A stretch of DNA of 5,767 bases from an uncultured Marinilabiliales bacterium (GCA_937877575.1 CALFIZ010000078.1:1-5767), one strand, 5' to 3'; counted from the stretch's first letter, positions 1-5,584 are shown. Made by a program: numbers and translations. The notes: generated from the letters alone by a model not told the origin.

Positions 1-62
1 GGATGTTTTGCAGTTGCAGATGTCCTTTGAGCACCAAGGTATATGGGCGTGAATATAAAAAA

Positions 63-80
63 TACAATTAAAAAATTGTA
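63..80. repeat. AT-rich inverted repeat
   Basis: TACAATT (63-69) and AATTGTA (74-80) form a perfect 7-bp inverted repeat around an AAAA loop. Read on the minus strand the stem is followed by a T-rich run (about 62 down to 53), so it could be a weak leftward terminator. The stem has only two G-C pairs, so it may have no function. Confidence 0.3.
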
Positions 81-134
81 AACCATTGGTAATCAATTAA
101 AAGAGAAATTATAAAATAAAACGAAAAGTACAAT

Positions 135-156
135 TTGCTTTAATTTTGCTTTAATT
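135..156. repeat. Tandem 11-bp direct repeat
   Basis: TTGCTTTAATT occurs twice head to tail (135-145 and 146-156), with no mismatch. An 11-bp period is close to one helical turn, as in paired protein-binding sites, but two copies in AT-rich DNA can also come from replication slippage. No role is assigned. Confidence 0.45.
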
Positions 157-317
157 TACGACCTGCTGACTACTATGGTGGTTAAATATGGTTTATATTC
201 TTCTTAATGATTGCTTATAACCATGACCTGATACAACGGAAAATATTGCTATAACTGATTGTTCTGCGATTTCACTTAAAAATGATCGCATACCATACAA
301 ACCATATCTATGATATG

Positions 318-358
318 AAAAAAAAACCTGCCTGAAGTCATATCGGCAGTTTTTTTTT
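318..358. terminator. Hairpin terminator, possibly bidirectional
   Basis: CTGCC (328-332) and GGCAG (345-349) form a short GC-rich stem with a 12-nt loop. It is flanked by nine A residues (318-326) and nine T residues (350-358), so a U-tract follows the stem in either direction. This is the form of an intrinsic terminator. No gene that clearly ends here is visible on either strand. It may close a host transcription unit or insulate the phage end from outside transcription. Confidence 0.6.
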
Positions 359-376
359 GTCTCAAAAACGGCTTTG

Positions 377-412
377 GGATTACAAATGGAATTACAAATG
401 GGATTACAAAAC
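377..412. repeat. Three tandem 12-bp repeats, candidate end sites
   Basis: GGATTACAAATG (377-388), GAATTACAAATG (389-400) and GGATTACAAAAC (401-412) lie head to tail. The first two differ at one base; the third differs from the first at the last two. A TG dinucleotide (375-376) directly precedes the array, and Mu-family elements begin with TG. The location beyond the repressor, on the side opposite the transposase, is where Mu carries its left-end transposase sites. I infer these repeats are protein-binding iterons, possibly at the phage terminus; a slippage-generated repeat in the host flank is the alternative. Confidence 0.5.
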
Positions 413-428
413 TCGTAAAAATAAGGCT

Positions 429-489
429 CGACTTCGACCCCATAATACACCAAAACAATTCGAGTTGACCCCCTTAATACAAAAAAAAC
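429..489. repeat. Two imperfect ~28-bp direct repeats, 32-bp period
   Basis: The copies at 429-456 and 461-489 share CGA(C/G)TT, then GACCCC, then TAATACA, then a run of A ending in C, with one-base gaps needed for alignment. Copy spacing is 32 bp, about three helical turns. The second copy runs into the A-tract of the repressor terminator. Its TAATACAAAA resembles GATTACAAAA of the third 12-bp repeat (8 of 10 bases), so one protein could bind both groups. By position these are candidates for MuA-type left-end sites equivalent to L2 and L3. Confidence 0.5.
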
Positions 490-517
490 GCATGAGTATT
501 TTAAATATATATGCGTT
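481..517 (-). terminator. Leftward intrinsic terminator of the repressor gene
   Basis: On the minus strand AACGCAT and ATGCGTT (plus-strand positions 511-517 and 487-493) form a 7-bp stem with a 17-nt loop, followed by an uninterrupted T-run (the A residues at 481-488 on the plus strand). It begins about 64 bp downstream of the repressor stop codon. The only gene that would use it is the repressor. Confidence 0.65.
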
Positions 518-580
518 GAAATTCAATCAATTACGTTTGATTATGCTCAATTATGCACAAAAATGGGCTTCCATTGTGTA

Positions 581-979
581 TTATTCTGCCATAGATGCTG
601 TATTCTCCCCTGTCATAAGAGCCTCAACCTTCTCTTCCAAAAGGTCGATAATCTTCTGCTGGTCTTCGATTTTCGACTCCAATAGCTGGACATATTTGTC
701 GCGATCCGGTGGCGGAGTCTCGTTCATCACGCTGGATACCCGCCACATTGCGCCTTCGCCAGTGATAAGCCAGTCGGCAGAAATATCGTAATTAATACAT
801 AAATTCTGTATTATATCCATACCTGCTTTCATCCTTTTATTCAGAATTTCTGAAAATTTTGCTGGTTTAATACCGAATTTTTCTGCCAAATCAGCTTTAT
901 TTAATGCCAATCCTGAAGACAATATTGTATTTATTGCCTCTATAACTCTCTCATTTATTGCAATTTCAAAATTTTTCAT
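581..979 (-). CDS. XRE-family repressor, Mu c-like
   Basis: A 132-residue DNA-binding protein, probably the lysogeny repressor. Residues about 27-50 form a helix-turn-helix (ADLAEKFGIKPAKFSEILNKR), followed by the segment ISADWLITGEG (66-76) that is usual in XRE-type regulators of Bacteroidota. Residues about 95-123 have hydrophobic residues at heptad-like spacing (L99, L100, I104, I110, I111, L114, V118, L121) and should form a coiled coil for oligomerisation. There is no peptidase domain, so RecA-triggered self-cleavage as in lambda CI is not expected. It is divergent from the early operon, as c is in Mu, with its own terminator 64 bp downstream. Two 17-bp operator-like sites lie inside its coding sequence and two lie between it and the operon, so autoregulation is plausible. 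The ATG at 979 follows an AT-rich leader. The regulator call is firm; the repressor role is inferred from position. Confidence 0.85.
   Translation of the reverse strand: MKNFEIAINERVIEAINTILSSGLALNKADLAEKFGIKPAKFSEILNKRMKAGMDIIQNLCINYDISADWLITGEGAMWRVSSVMNETPPPDRDKYVQLLESKIEDQQKIIDLLEEKVEALMTGENTASMAE
795..811 (-). promoter_or_regulatory. Operator-like site inside the repressor gene
   Basis: On the minus strand this reads ATACAGAATTTATGTAT, matching the 987-1003 site at 15 of 17 positions. It lies in the repressor coding sequence over the codons for IQNLCI, so part of the match could be coincidence. It may serve as an auxiliary operator. Confidence 0.4.
839..855. promoter_or_regulatory. Palindromic operator-like site inside the repressor gene
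   Basis: TTCAGAA and TTCTGAA (840-846 and 848-854) form a perfect 15-bp palindrome centred on 847. The half site ATTCAGA is the same as in the two sites upstream of the early operon; the 17-bp frame matches them at 12-13 positions. It is the most symmetrical of the four sites and could show the ideal recognition sequence. Confidence 0.4.
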
Positions 980-986
980 TAAAAAA

Positions 987-1003
987 ATTCAGATTTTATG
1001 TAT
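987..1003. promoter_or_regulatory. Operator-like site 1 of the divergent region
   Basis: ATTCAGATTTTATGTAT, an imperfect palindrome centred on 995. It differs from the copy at 1007-1023 at three of 17 positions. The centres lie 20 bp apart, about two helical turns, so two bound dimers would sit on the same DNA face. The site covers the place where the -33 element of the rightward promoter should be. Confidence 0.6.
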
Positions 1004-1028
1004 TGTATTCAGAAAATATGTATATTTG
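997..1028 (+). promoter_or_regulatory. Rightward early promoter, Bacteroides type
   Basis: TATATTTG at 1021-1028 matches the Bacteroides -7 consensus TAnnTTTG exactly. A weak -33 element (TATG at 997-1000 against TTTG) stands 20 bp upstream. Transcription should start near 1034-1036, giving an AT-rich leader of about 45-50 nt before the ATG at 1082. Operator-like site 1 covers the -33 element and site 2 overlaps the -7 element, as expected of a repressed early promoter. Confidence 0.6.
1007..1023. promoter_or_regulatory. Operator-like site 2 of the divergent region
   Basis: ATTCAGAAAATATGTAT, a 14/17 direct copy of the 987-1003 site. Its last three bases are the first three of the -7 promoter element, so a bound repressor would exclude RNA polymerase. 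Confidence 0.6.
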
Positions 1029-1035
1029 CAGCATC

Positions 1036-1048
1036 GTTTAAGATAAAC
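1036..1048. repeat. Short palindrome in the early leader
   Basis: GTTTA (1036-1040) and TAAAC (1044-1048) pair around AGA. It lies at or just after the expected transcription start. It could be a weak hairpin near the 5' end of the mRNA or a binding site for a second regulator such as the small HTH protein. Its sequence is unrelated to the 17-bp operator-like sites. Confidence 0.3.
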
Positions 1049-1081
1049 ATCGCGGACAAAATTAAATAAAAAAGTAATACG

Positions 1082-1267
1082 ATGAGAAAAAAAATAGAAC
1101 TGACCGACCGTGCCGCCCGGAAGAGGATAATGGAAACCTTTGGCGTGTCATCAATGAGCCTCTCACTGGCGCTCAATTACAAACGCAATAGCGACACTTG
1201 TAAGAAAATGCGCAAAATGGCTCTTGACAACGGCGGTGTCATGATGCAGGAAATCACGCAAAAGTAG
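1082..1267 (+). CDS. Small HTH protein, possible Ner/Cro analogue
   Basis: A basic 61-residue protein, first gene of the rightward operon. Residues about 12-36 (ARKRIMETFGVSSMSLSLALNYKR) look like a helix-turn-helix: a first helix, the turn at G21-V22-S23, and a recognition helix over 25-33 leading into basic residues. A second basic helix (about 39-48) follows. There is room for nothing beyond a single DNA-binding domain. In Mu the same position, between the repressor and transposase A, is held by ner, a small negative regulator of early transcription. I infer an equivalent role from size, position and fold; residue similarity to Mu Ner is not evident. It starts at the first ATG after an AT-rich leader and ends 7 bp before the transposase gene, so the two are probably co-translated. 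A non-regulatory DNA-binding role remains possible. Confidence 0.75.
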   Translation: MRKKIELTDRAARKRIMETFGVSSMSLSLALNYKRNSDTCKKMRKMALDNGGVMMQEITQK

Positions 1268-1274
1268 CGAAAAT

Positions 1275-3239
1275 ATGCAATACTATAACAACATATTAAC
1301 TGTAGAGGCCGGATGGCTGATTGAGCAGGGGCTGATAACCCAAAACAATTACCGCAACCTCACCAACCGTGGCGACATCCAGGTGGTGCGCCGTGCGTGC
1401 CGCAACACGCCGGCATTAGTGGCGTATGAAAGTCTGCCGGAAAGATTCAAGAAACTGATTGACGCCAAGATTAACGTGTATGAGGCAGCCAGGGAAAATT
1501 TAATCGCACAGCATATTGTACACTCTGTTGAGGCTTCGGCATTTTTTGAAGGTTATATGCTTGAAGGGGACAGGCATCTTCCGGTGGACAAACGGCGGGA
1601 GTACTATGCAGATGCGATAGTGCTTGATGCTATCGGCAGTATAATCACCGAACGCATGGGCAGGCGCCACGCATTGTCACACAGAAGCAGCACCGGCAAT
1701 TGGGACGAACTCGCAGACAGTGCGCAGAACTTGGACAGAAGCCTATATCCGCACATGCTGCCCGCCAACCCGCGCTCTTTAGAGCGCAAATACAGGCTAT
1801 ATAAGAAGGAGGGGTATGCAAGCTTAATCCATAAGGCTTACATAAACAACAGCAAAAACGCGGGGAAAGTGATTGACGACAACCAGGTCAGCGCCCTTGT
1901 CATGCTGATGAGTGATCCGCGCAACCTCGACAATGCACAGGTGGCACGGATATACAATACACTCGCCGCCTCGATGAAATGGAAAAAGATAACCGCATCA
2001 ACTGTGGCGGTATGGCGTACAAAACTTGATGACGAGATCTATGCGCGCCGCCACGGGGCCGTTGCATACCGGAACGCCAAGTCAATGCAGGTAAAGCGCA
2101 GTGCTCCGTCATATCCGCTGTATTACTGGACAATGGACGGATGGGATGTGGAGCTGATGTATCAGAAAACCGATACCGACAAAAACGGCCGTAGCATAAC
2201 CACGTACCACAACCGTCCTACGGTGGTTGTGGTGCTGGATGCCTGCTGCAAATACCCGGTAGGCTATGCCATCGGCACCCATGAGACTCCGGAACTCATC
2301 AGGGAAGCGCTGCGCAATGCGGCAAAACATACTGAAAGCCTGTTTGGCAGGATGTACCGCACAGCACAACTGCAGAGCGACAACTACGCCATCAAGTCGA
2401 TGCTGCCGCTCTACAGAGGGATGGCAGACAAGGCAACGCCGGCCCGGATAAAGAACGCGAAGGCTAAGATAATAGAACCCTGGTTCAAGTATTTCAACAA
2501 GAAGTATTGCCAGATGCAAACCAACTGGTCAGGCTACGGCGTGACAAGCAGGAAGGAGCTTCAGCCAAACTCTGAGTTTTTGAACAAATTCAGGCACAGT
2601 TTCCCGGATTTCGAGGGCGTGTGTGCGCAGATTGTGATGTCTGTTGAGGCTGAAAGGGCGGAACTTCACGACAAATACATGGCGCTATGGAGTGAAATGC
2701 CGGAGGGAAACAGGTTTCCGCTGTCAGTTGAGCAGTACCTGCTGATGTTTGGCGCGACAACAGACAAACGCCACCTGTTGCAGGGGAACGGAATAACCGT
2801 CACCATTGGAGGCAGGAGGCACAGTTATGACTGCTTCAACCCATCGTTCCGCAAACATGCATCAGTACGCTGGGAGGTGCGTTACGACCCGGATGACCTG
2901 AGCCGTGTGCTTGCAGTGAGTGAGGACGAATCCCTGCAGTACGAGCTTGAAGAGAAATACATACAGCCGATGGCGCTGATTGAGCGCAAAGAAGGTGACA
3001 GCGAACAGCTGCAGAGAGTGCAGCGGTTTAACAGTGAACAGGAGCGGCGCATTACAGATAGGATGTCCGAATACACAGAGAGGGCTGCCGAACTGCTGTC
3101 AGGACACGGCAAGGAGCTCGACACGCTGCAGAAGCTGCTGATAGTTGACAGCAACGGCCAGCACAAGGACCAGCGCAACAGGGAACGATTGAGAGACATA
3201 TTTGTTGCGCCTGATGAAGATATTTTAGACGAATACTAA
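1275..3239 (+). CDS. MuA-like DDE transposase
   Basis: A 654-residue transposase, close to the 663 residues of MuA, expected to bind the phage ends, nick them and join them to target DNA. Residues 1-60 form a small N-terminal DNA-binding unit (GWLIEQGLITQNNY, then IQVVRRACRNTPALVAYESLP). A second helical DNA-binding region covers about 90-255. The catalytic RNase H-like core begins near 280. I assign D288 (WTMDGWD), D369 (QLQSDNYA) and E401 (AKIIEPWFKYF) as the DDE triad; D322 sits on the strand between them. The glutamate segment resembles AKPVERAFG of MuA. Spacing between the last two is 32 residues, shorter than in MuA. A beta-rich segment (about 500-555) fits the mu-transposase C-terminal barrel, and a charged helical tail (about 555-620) could contact the B ATPase. 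ATPase B follows after 17 bp, the usual A-B pair. The reading frame is intact. Confidence 0.93.
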   Translation: MQYYNNILTVEAGWLIEQGLITQNNYRNLTNRGDIQVVRRACRNTPALVAYESLPERFKKLIDAKINVYEAARENLIAQHIVHSVEASAFFEGYMLEGDRHLPVDKRREYYADAIVLDAIGSIITERMGRRHALSHRSSTGNWDELADSAQNLDRSLYPHMLPANPRSLERKYRLYKKEGYASLIHKAYINNSKNAGKVIDDNQVSALVMLMSDPRNLDNAQVARIYNTLAASMKWKKITASTVAVWRTKLDDEIYARRHGAVAYRNAKSMQVKRSAPSYPLYYWTMDGWDVELMYQKTDTDKNGRSITTYHNRPTVVVVLDACCKYPVGYAIGTHETPELIREALRNAAKHTESLFGRMYRTAQLQSDNYAIKSMLPLYRGMADKATPARIKNAKAKIIEPWFKYFNKKYCQMQTNWSGYGVTSRKELQPNSEFLNKFRHSFPDFEGVCAQIVMSVEAERAELHDKYMALWSEMPEGNRFPLSVEQYLLMFGATTDKRHLLQGNGITVTIGGRRHSYDCFNPSFRKHASVRWEVRYDPDDLSRVLAVSEDESLQYELEEKYIQPMALIERKEGDSEQLQRVQRFNSEQERRITDRMSEYTERAAELLSGHGKELDTLQKLLIVDSNGQHKDQRNRERLRDIFVAPDEDILDEY

Positions 3240-3256
3240 ACAAATAACCCAAACCT

Positions 3257-4117
3257 ATGGAAACCATTAAGAAAACAAACATTACAAACGCTTTAAGGTT
3301 ATACTGTGAGCGTTATGAAAGCCAAAACAAGGCCGCCAACAGCCTCAAGGGGGTGTCGGCAGCGACTGTAAGCCAGATGCTCAACGGCAACTGGGCACTG
3401 ATTAAAGACGAAATGTGGCGCAATGTGGCGGCGCAGATCGGATATAAGGATGACAAGTGGGAGGCTGTGGAAACGACCGACTTCAAGCGTCTTATGATGC
3501 TGCTGGAGGATATTAAGGGCAACAGTCTGGTCATGGCCGTAACTGGGGATGCGGGTTCCGGGAAGACATTTGCGTTGAAGGAGTTCACGGCCTCGCACCG
3601 GCAGACTTACCTGTTGTGCTGCAATGAGTACTGGAACCGCAAGATGTTCCTGCAGGAGCTGTTGTCATCCATGGGGCATGACTACAACGGATACACCATC
3701 GGTGAAATGATGCACGAGGCGGTAAGGGCGCTGAAGATGCAGGAGGCGCCACTGGTGATACTTGACGAGGCCGACAAGCTGTCAGACAGTGTCCTGTACT
3801 TTTTCATCACGCTTTACAACAGCCTTGAAGACGAATGCGGGATAGTGCTCTGTGCGACAAGTCATCTGGAAAAGCGCATCAGAAGCGGCATCAAACTCAA
3901 TAAAAAGGGATATGCGGAGATATGGAGCCGTCTTGGCAGAAGGTGCATTAAAATGAAGGGTGTCAGTGCAGCTGACATCACTGCAATATGCGAGGCTAAC
4001 GGCATAACCGACAGCAGGGAGATCAATGCTGTCATTGAGGACAGCGAGAGCGACCTAAGACGGGTGAGGCGCAAAATACACGCCCTCACCCGCAAGAAGG
4101 AATCAGTTAACAGGTAA
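3257..4117 (+). CDS. MuB-like AAA+ target-selection ATPase
   Basis: A 286-residue AAA+ ATPase, the expected partner of the transposase upstream. By analogy with MuB (312 residues) it should bind target DNA with ATP, deliver it to the transposase and give target immunity. Residues about 10-62 form a small HTH (KAANSLKGVSAATVSQMLNGNW), comparable with the N-terminal HTH of MuB. The ATPase core starts near 75: Walker A GDAGSGKT (97-104), Walker B LVILDEAD (166-173) with D170 and E171, and a sensor-1-like segment LCATSH (198-203). An arginine-rich part (207-229, with SRLGRR) may hold the arginine finger. The basic C-terminus (about 267-281, RRVRRKIHALTRKK) suits DNA contact. It starts at the ATG after an AT-rich leader (AAACCT) and is followed by 34 bp of AT-rich spacer. 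General TniB/IstB-type ATPases share these motifs, but pairing with a MuA-type transposase favours MuB. Confidence 0.92.
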   Translation: METIKKTNITNALRLYCERYESQNKAANSLKGVSAATVSQMLNGNWALIKDEMWRNVAAQIGYKDDKWEAVETTDFKRLMMLLEDIKGNSLVMAVTGDAGSGKTFALKEFTASHRQTYLLCCNEYWNRKMFLQELLSSMGHDYNGYTIGEMMHEAVRALKMQEAPLVILDEADKLSDSVLYFFITLYNSLEDECGIVLCATSHLEKRIRSGIKLNKKGYAEIWSRLGRRCIKMKGVSAADITAICEANGITDSREINAVIEDSESDLRRVRRKIHALTRKKESVNR

Positions 4118-4151
4118 TTAATCGATATTTAATAACTAAAACAAAAAAGCT

Positions 4152-4508
4152 ATGGAAACAAATGAAAGAAAAAAAATGACTGTAAGGGACATTACAGAGC
4201 TCATGATGAACGGACTGGCACCATTGGAAGTTGTTGAGGCAATCAACGAAGGGAACAACAATCCTATCAGAATGCCCGATTATGTGTTTGACTGTGATAT
4301 CGAGCACAATATTACAGGTATGAAACAGCAGTTCGGTGATAGTGTCAGGATAACGAGCACATTCAGCGACGGGCTGACGAGGTTTGAATTGAATGTCAAC
4401 AGCTGCACGACAGTCACACGTTATTTCCGAGACTTAACGGTTGCGGAGTATGAACTGCTGTGTGTATTGGCACAGTATATACATAACGATTTGACGCGCG
4501 AATTTTAG
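4152..4508 (+). CDS. Hypothetical early phage protein, 118 aa
   Basis: I do not recognise this protein. It has 118 residues, no signal peptide, no membrane segment and no clear catalytic motif. Residues 8-34 (MTVRDITELMMNGLAPLEVVEAINEG) look like a small helical unit. The middle (42-90) is rich in beta-type residues. Residues 95-112 (LTVAEYELLCVLAQYIHN) form a further helix. The overall pattern is alpha-beta-alpha. The ATG at 4152 follows an AT-rich leader typical of this operon; the ATG at 4176 (M9) is a possible alternative start. Its stop codon is 4 bp before the next ATG, so it is probably translationally coupled to the RadA-like ATPase and may be its partner. Codon use and base composition agree with the neighbours. 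That it is a real gene is well supported by its position; no function is proposed. Confidence 0.75.
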   Translation: METNERKKMTVRDITELMMNGLAPLEVVEAINEGNNNPIRMPDYVFDCDIEHNITGMKQQFGDSVRITSTFSDGLTRFELNVNSCTTVTRYFRDLTVAEYELLCVLAQYIHNDLTREF

Positions 4509-4512
4509 TGCC

Positions 4513-5121
4513 ATGAAGCGGGCATTGACATTGTGCGACATATACAACTACAAGCCTGATGTCTTGGATTTCGAGGGCGAATGGCTTGAGAGCATCGGCA
4601 GGCCGGAGCTTACCGGCAGCTGGATAATCTGGGGCGGTAGTGCCAACGGCAAGACACGTTATGCGCTGCAGCTTGCCAAATGTCTGGCAAGGTACACCCG
4701 TGTGGTCTATGATTCGCTTGAAGAGGGATTGTCGTATTCCATGAAGAATGCAATTGAGCAGATAGGGTTTGCGGACGTCAGGCGTAATTTCACACTGCTT
4801 GACAAGGAGCCTGTGGCCGAACTGTCGGAACGTCTCAGTCGTCAGCGCTCGCCGCGCGTTGTTATAATCGATTCGCTGCAGTACACCGGGCTGACATACT
4901 CCGAGTACAGGAAACTGCGTGACAGCTATAGGAACAAACTGTTTGTCTTTGTCAGCCATGCTGACGGACATGAGCCTAAAGGCACAGTTGCCAGGTCGAT
5001 AAAGTACGATGCCTTTGTCAAGATATATGTTGAAGGCTACAAGGCATATCCTCAGAGCCGTTACGGTGGTGGGAAGGAATATGTGATATGGCAATATGGC
5101 GCCGATCAGTACGGACATTAG
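4513..5121 (+). CDS. RecA-fold ATPase, RadA/DnaB-like core
   Basis: A 202-residue P-loop ATPase of the RecA type. Walker A is GGSANGKT (41-48), preceded by the strand SWIIW. YDSLEEG (66-72) occupies the place of the catalytic glutamate segment of the RadA/KaiC group. Walker B is RVVIIDSLQY (115-124) with D120. FVFVSHADG (144-152) fits the next core strand, and the stretch KGTVARSIKYDAFVKIYVEG (156-175) followed by RYGGGKEY resembles the RadA order in which a lysine-glycine loop precedes a VxxYFEG-type strand and a KNRFG-type motif. The zinc finger and Lon-like domain of full RadA (about 450 residues) are missing, leaving only the motor. A role in phage DNA replication or recombination is inferred. 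It is separate from and unlike the B ATPase upstream. It starts 4 bp after the previous stop codon with no ribosome binding site, suggesting translational coupling. Confidence 0.8.
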   Translation: MKRALTLCDIYNYKPDVLDFEGEWLESIGRPELTGSWIIWGGSANGKTRYALQLAKCLARYTRVVYDSLEEGLSYSMKNAIEQIGFADVRRNFTLLDKEPVAELSERLSRQRSPRVVIIDSLQYTGLTYSEYRKLRDSYRNKLFVFVSHADGHEPKGTVARSIKYDAFVKIYVEGYKAYPQSRYGGGKEYVIWQYGADQYGH

Positions 5122-5140
5122 AAATCTAAAAGCAATAATC

Positions 5141-5584
5141 ATGAAACAGACCTTTGAAGAACAGGAAAAGAAGCGGCTTATAAAGAAATTCCACGTGCTG
5201 CTTTCCAAGGCCGGCATCGACAACGACACCAAGGCTGCCATGCTGATGAACTACGGTGTGGAGACATCCAAAGACCTCGGTTGCGAGGAGCTTATCGAGT
5301 TGTGTGGCAGACTGCAGAAGATGACAGGAAGGGATGAGAGCGATGTCTGGCGCAGAAGAGTCATCGCATCGATAGACGGTTATCTTAAACTATCCGGACA
5401 GGAACGGAACATAGATGTAATCAAGGCGATAGCAGTCAGGGCATCGGGATTCGACAGCTTCAACAGCATACCGGTATCACGCCTGCGCAACCTGTACTAT
5501 GCATTCCGTGACAAGCAGGAAGACATCAAAAACGTGAACATGGTGATATCCATGAACATGCCCACCATGAAAAACATAAACTAA
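5141..5584 (+). CDS. GemA-like protein (Mu gp16, DUF1018)
   Basis: A 147-residue protein resembling Mu GemA (gp16), an early protein reported to affect host gene expression and DNA supercoiling. Residues 11-40 (KRLIKKFHVLLSKAGIDNDTKAAMLMNYGV) match the family start, in which a lysine-rich helix leads to a segment of the type LDDDTYRALL and then a conserved small-residue turn. CEELIELCGRLQK (48-60) corresponds to the family's ELT..QLEKVLDALKK. Residues 66-85 (ESDVWRRRVIASIDGYLKL) and 91-128 (with FDSFNSIPVSRLRNLYYAFRDKQ) match the second half, where Mu has a WL..LQ..K.IETLKKW pattern. I chose the ATG at 5141 because it follows a typical AT-rich leader and the family similarity begins there. 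The frame is open back to an ATG at 5096, but that start lies within the upstream gene and adds 15 residues without a family match. In Mu gemA lies after gam; here it precedes it. Confidence 0.78.
   Translation: MKQTFEEQEKKRLIKKFHVLLSKAGIDNDTKAAMLMNYGVETSKDLGCEELIELCGRLQKMTGRDESDVWRRRVIASIDGYLKLSGQERNIDVIKAIAVRASGFDSFNSIPVSRLRNLYYAFRDKQEDIKNVNMVISMNMPTMKNIN

Larger units (their letters stand above)
1..580. other. AT-rich non-coding left flank, probable phage end
   Basis: No convincing gene lies in this stretch. Open frames here are short, carry no family signature, and several merely translate the 12-bp repeats. The stretch is far more AT-rich than the operon to its right. It contains an inverted repeat (63-80), an 11-bp tandem duplication (135-156), a terminator-like hairpin (318-358), tandem 12-bp repeats (377-412), two ~28-bp direct repeats (429-489) and a leftward terminator (481-517). 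In Mu-like phages the region left of the repressor gene holds the phage end and its transposase-binding sites, so a host/phage junction is expected here. The exact border cannot be fixed without the right end or an empty host site. Confidence 0.6.

Noticed and set aside
2..52. Open frame at the left edge ending in a TGA at 50-52, possibly the C-terminus of an upstream gene (last residues MSFEHQGIWA)
   Set aside because: Only 16 residues are visible, no family can be recognised, and another frame is open over the same bases. Not enough to call a gene.
129..138. GTA followed by TTTGC, similar to the CTnDOT-type attB core GTAnnTTTGC
   Set aside because: Here three bases, not two, separate the halves, no integrase gene is present, and short AT-rich matches like this are frequent.
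193..458. Two overlapping leftward frames of 86 and 60 aa
   Set aside because: They run through the terminator hairpin and the 12-bp repeats, giving FVIPFVIPFVIP-type translation with no family similarity.
532..539. TACGTTTG, a match to the Bacteroides -7 element on the plus strand
   Set aside because: No -33 element at a fitting distance, and it would drive only antisense RNA into the repressor gene. Likely a chance match.
525..556. Small inverted repeat AATCAA/TTGATT (525-530, 537-542) and TTATGC repeated 10 bp apart (541-546, 551-556)
   Set aside because: Too short and AT-rich to separate from chance; the repressor terminator is already well explained by the 481-517 hairpin.
357..791. 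Rightward 144-aa open frame
   Set aside because: It runs antisense to the repressor gene, and its start translates the 12-bp repeats into a DYKWNYKWDYK-type stretch. No domain, and the repressor on the other strand is clearly the real gene.
4414..5241. Leftward 275-aa open frame
   Set aside because: It is antisense to the well-supported RadA-like and GemA-like genes, and its protein has no recognisable motif. It is a shadow frame in codon-biased DNA.
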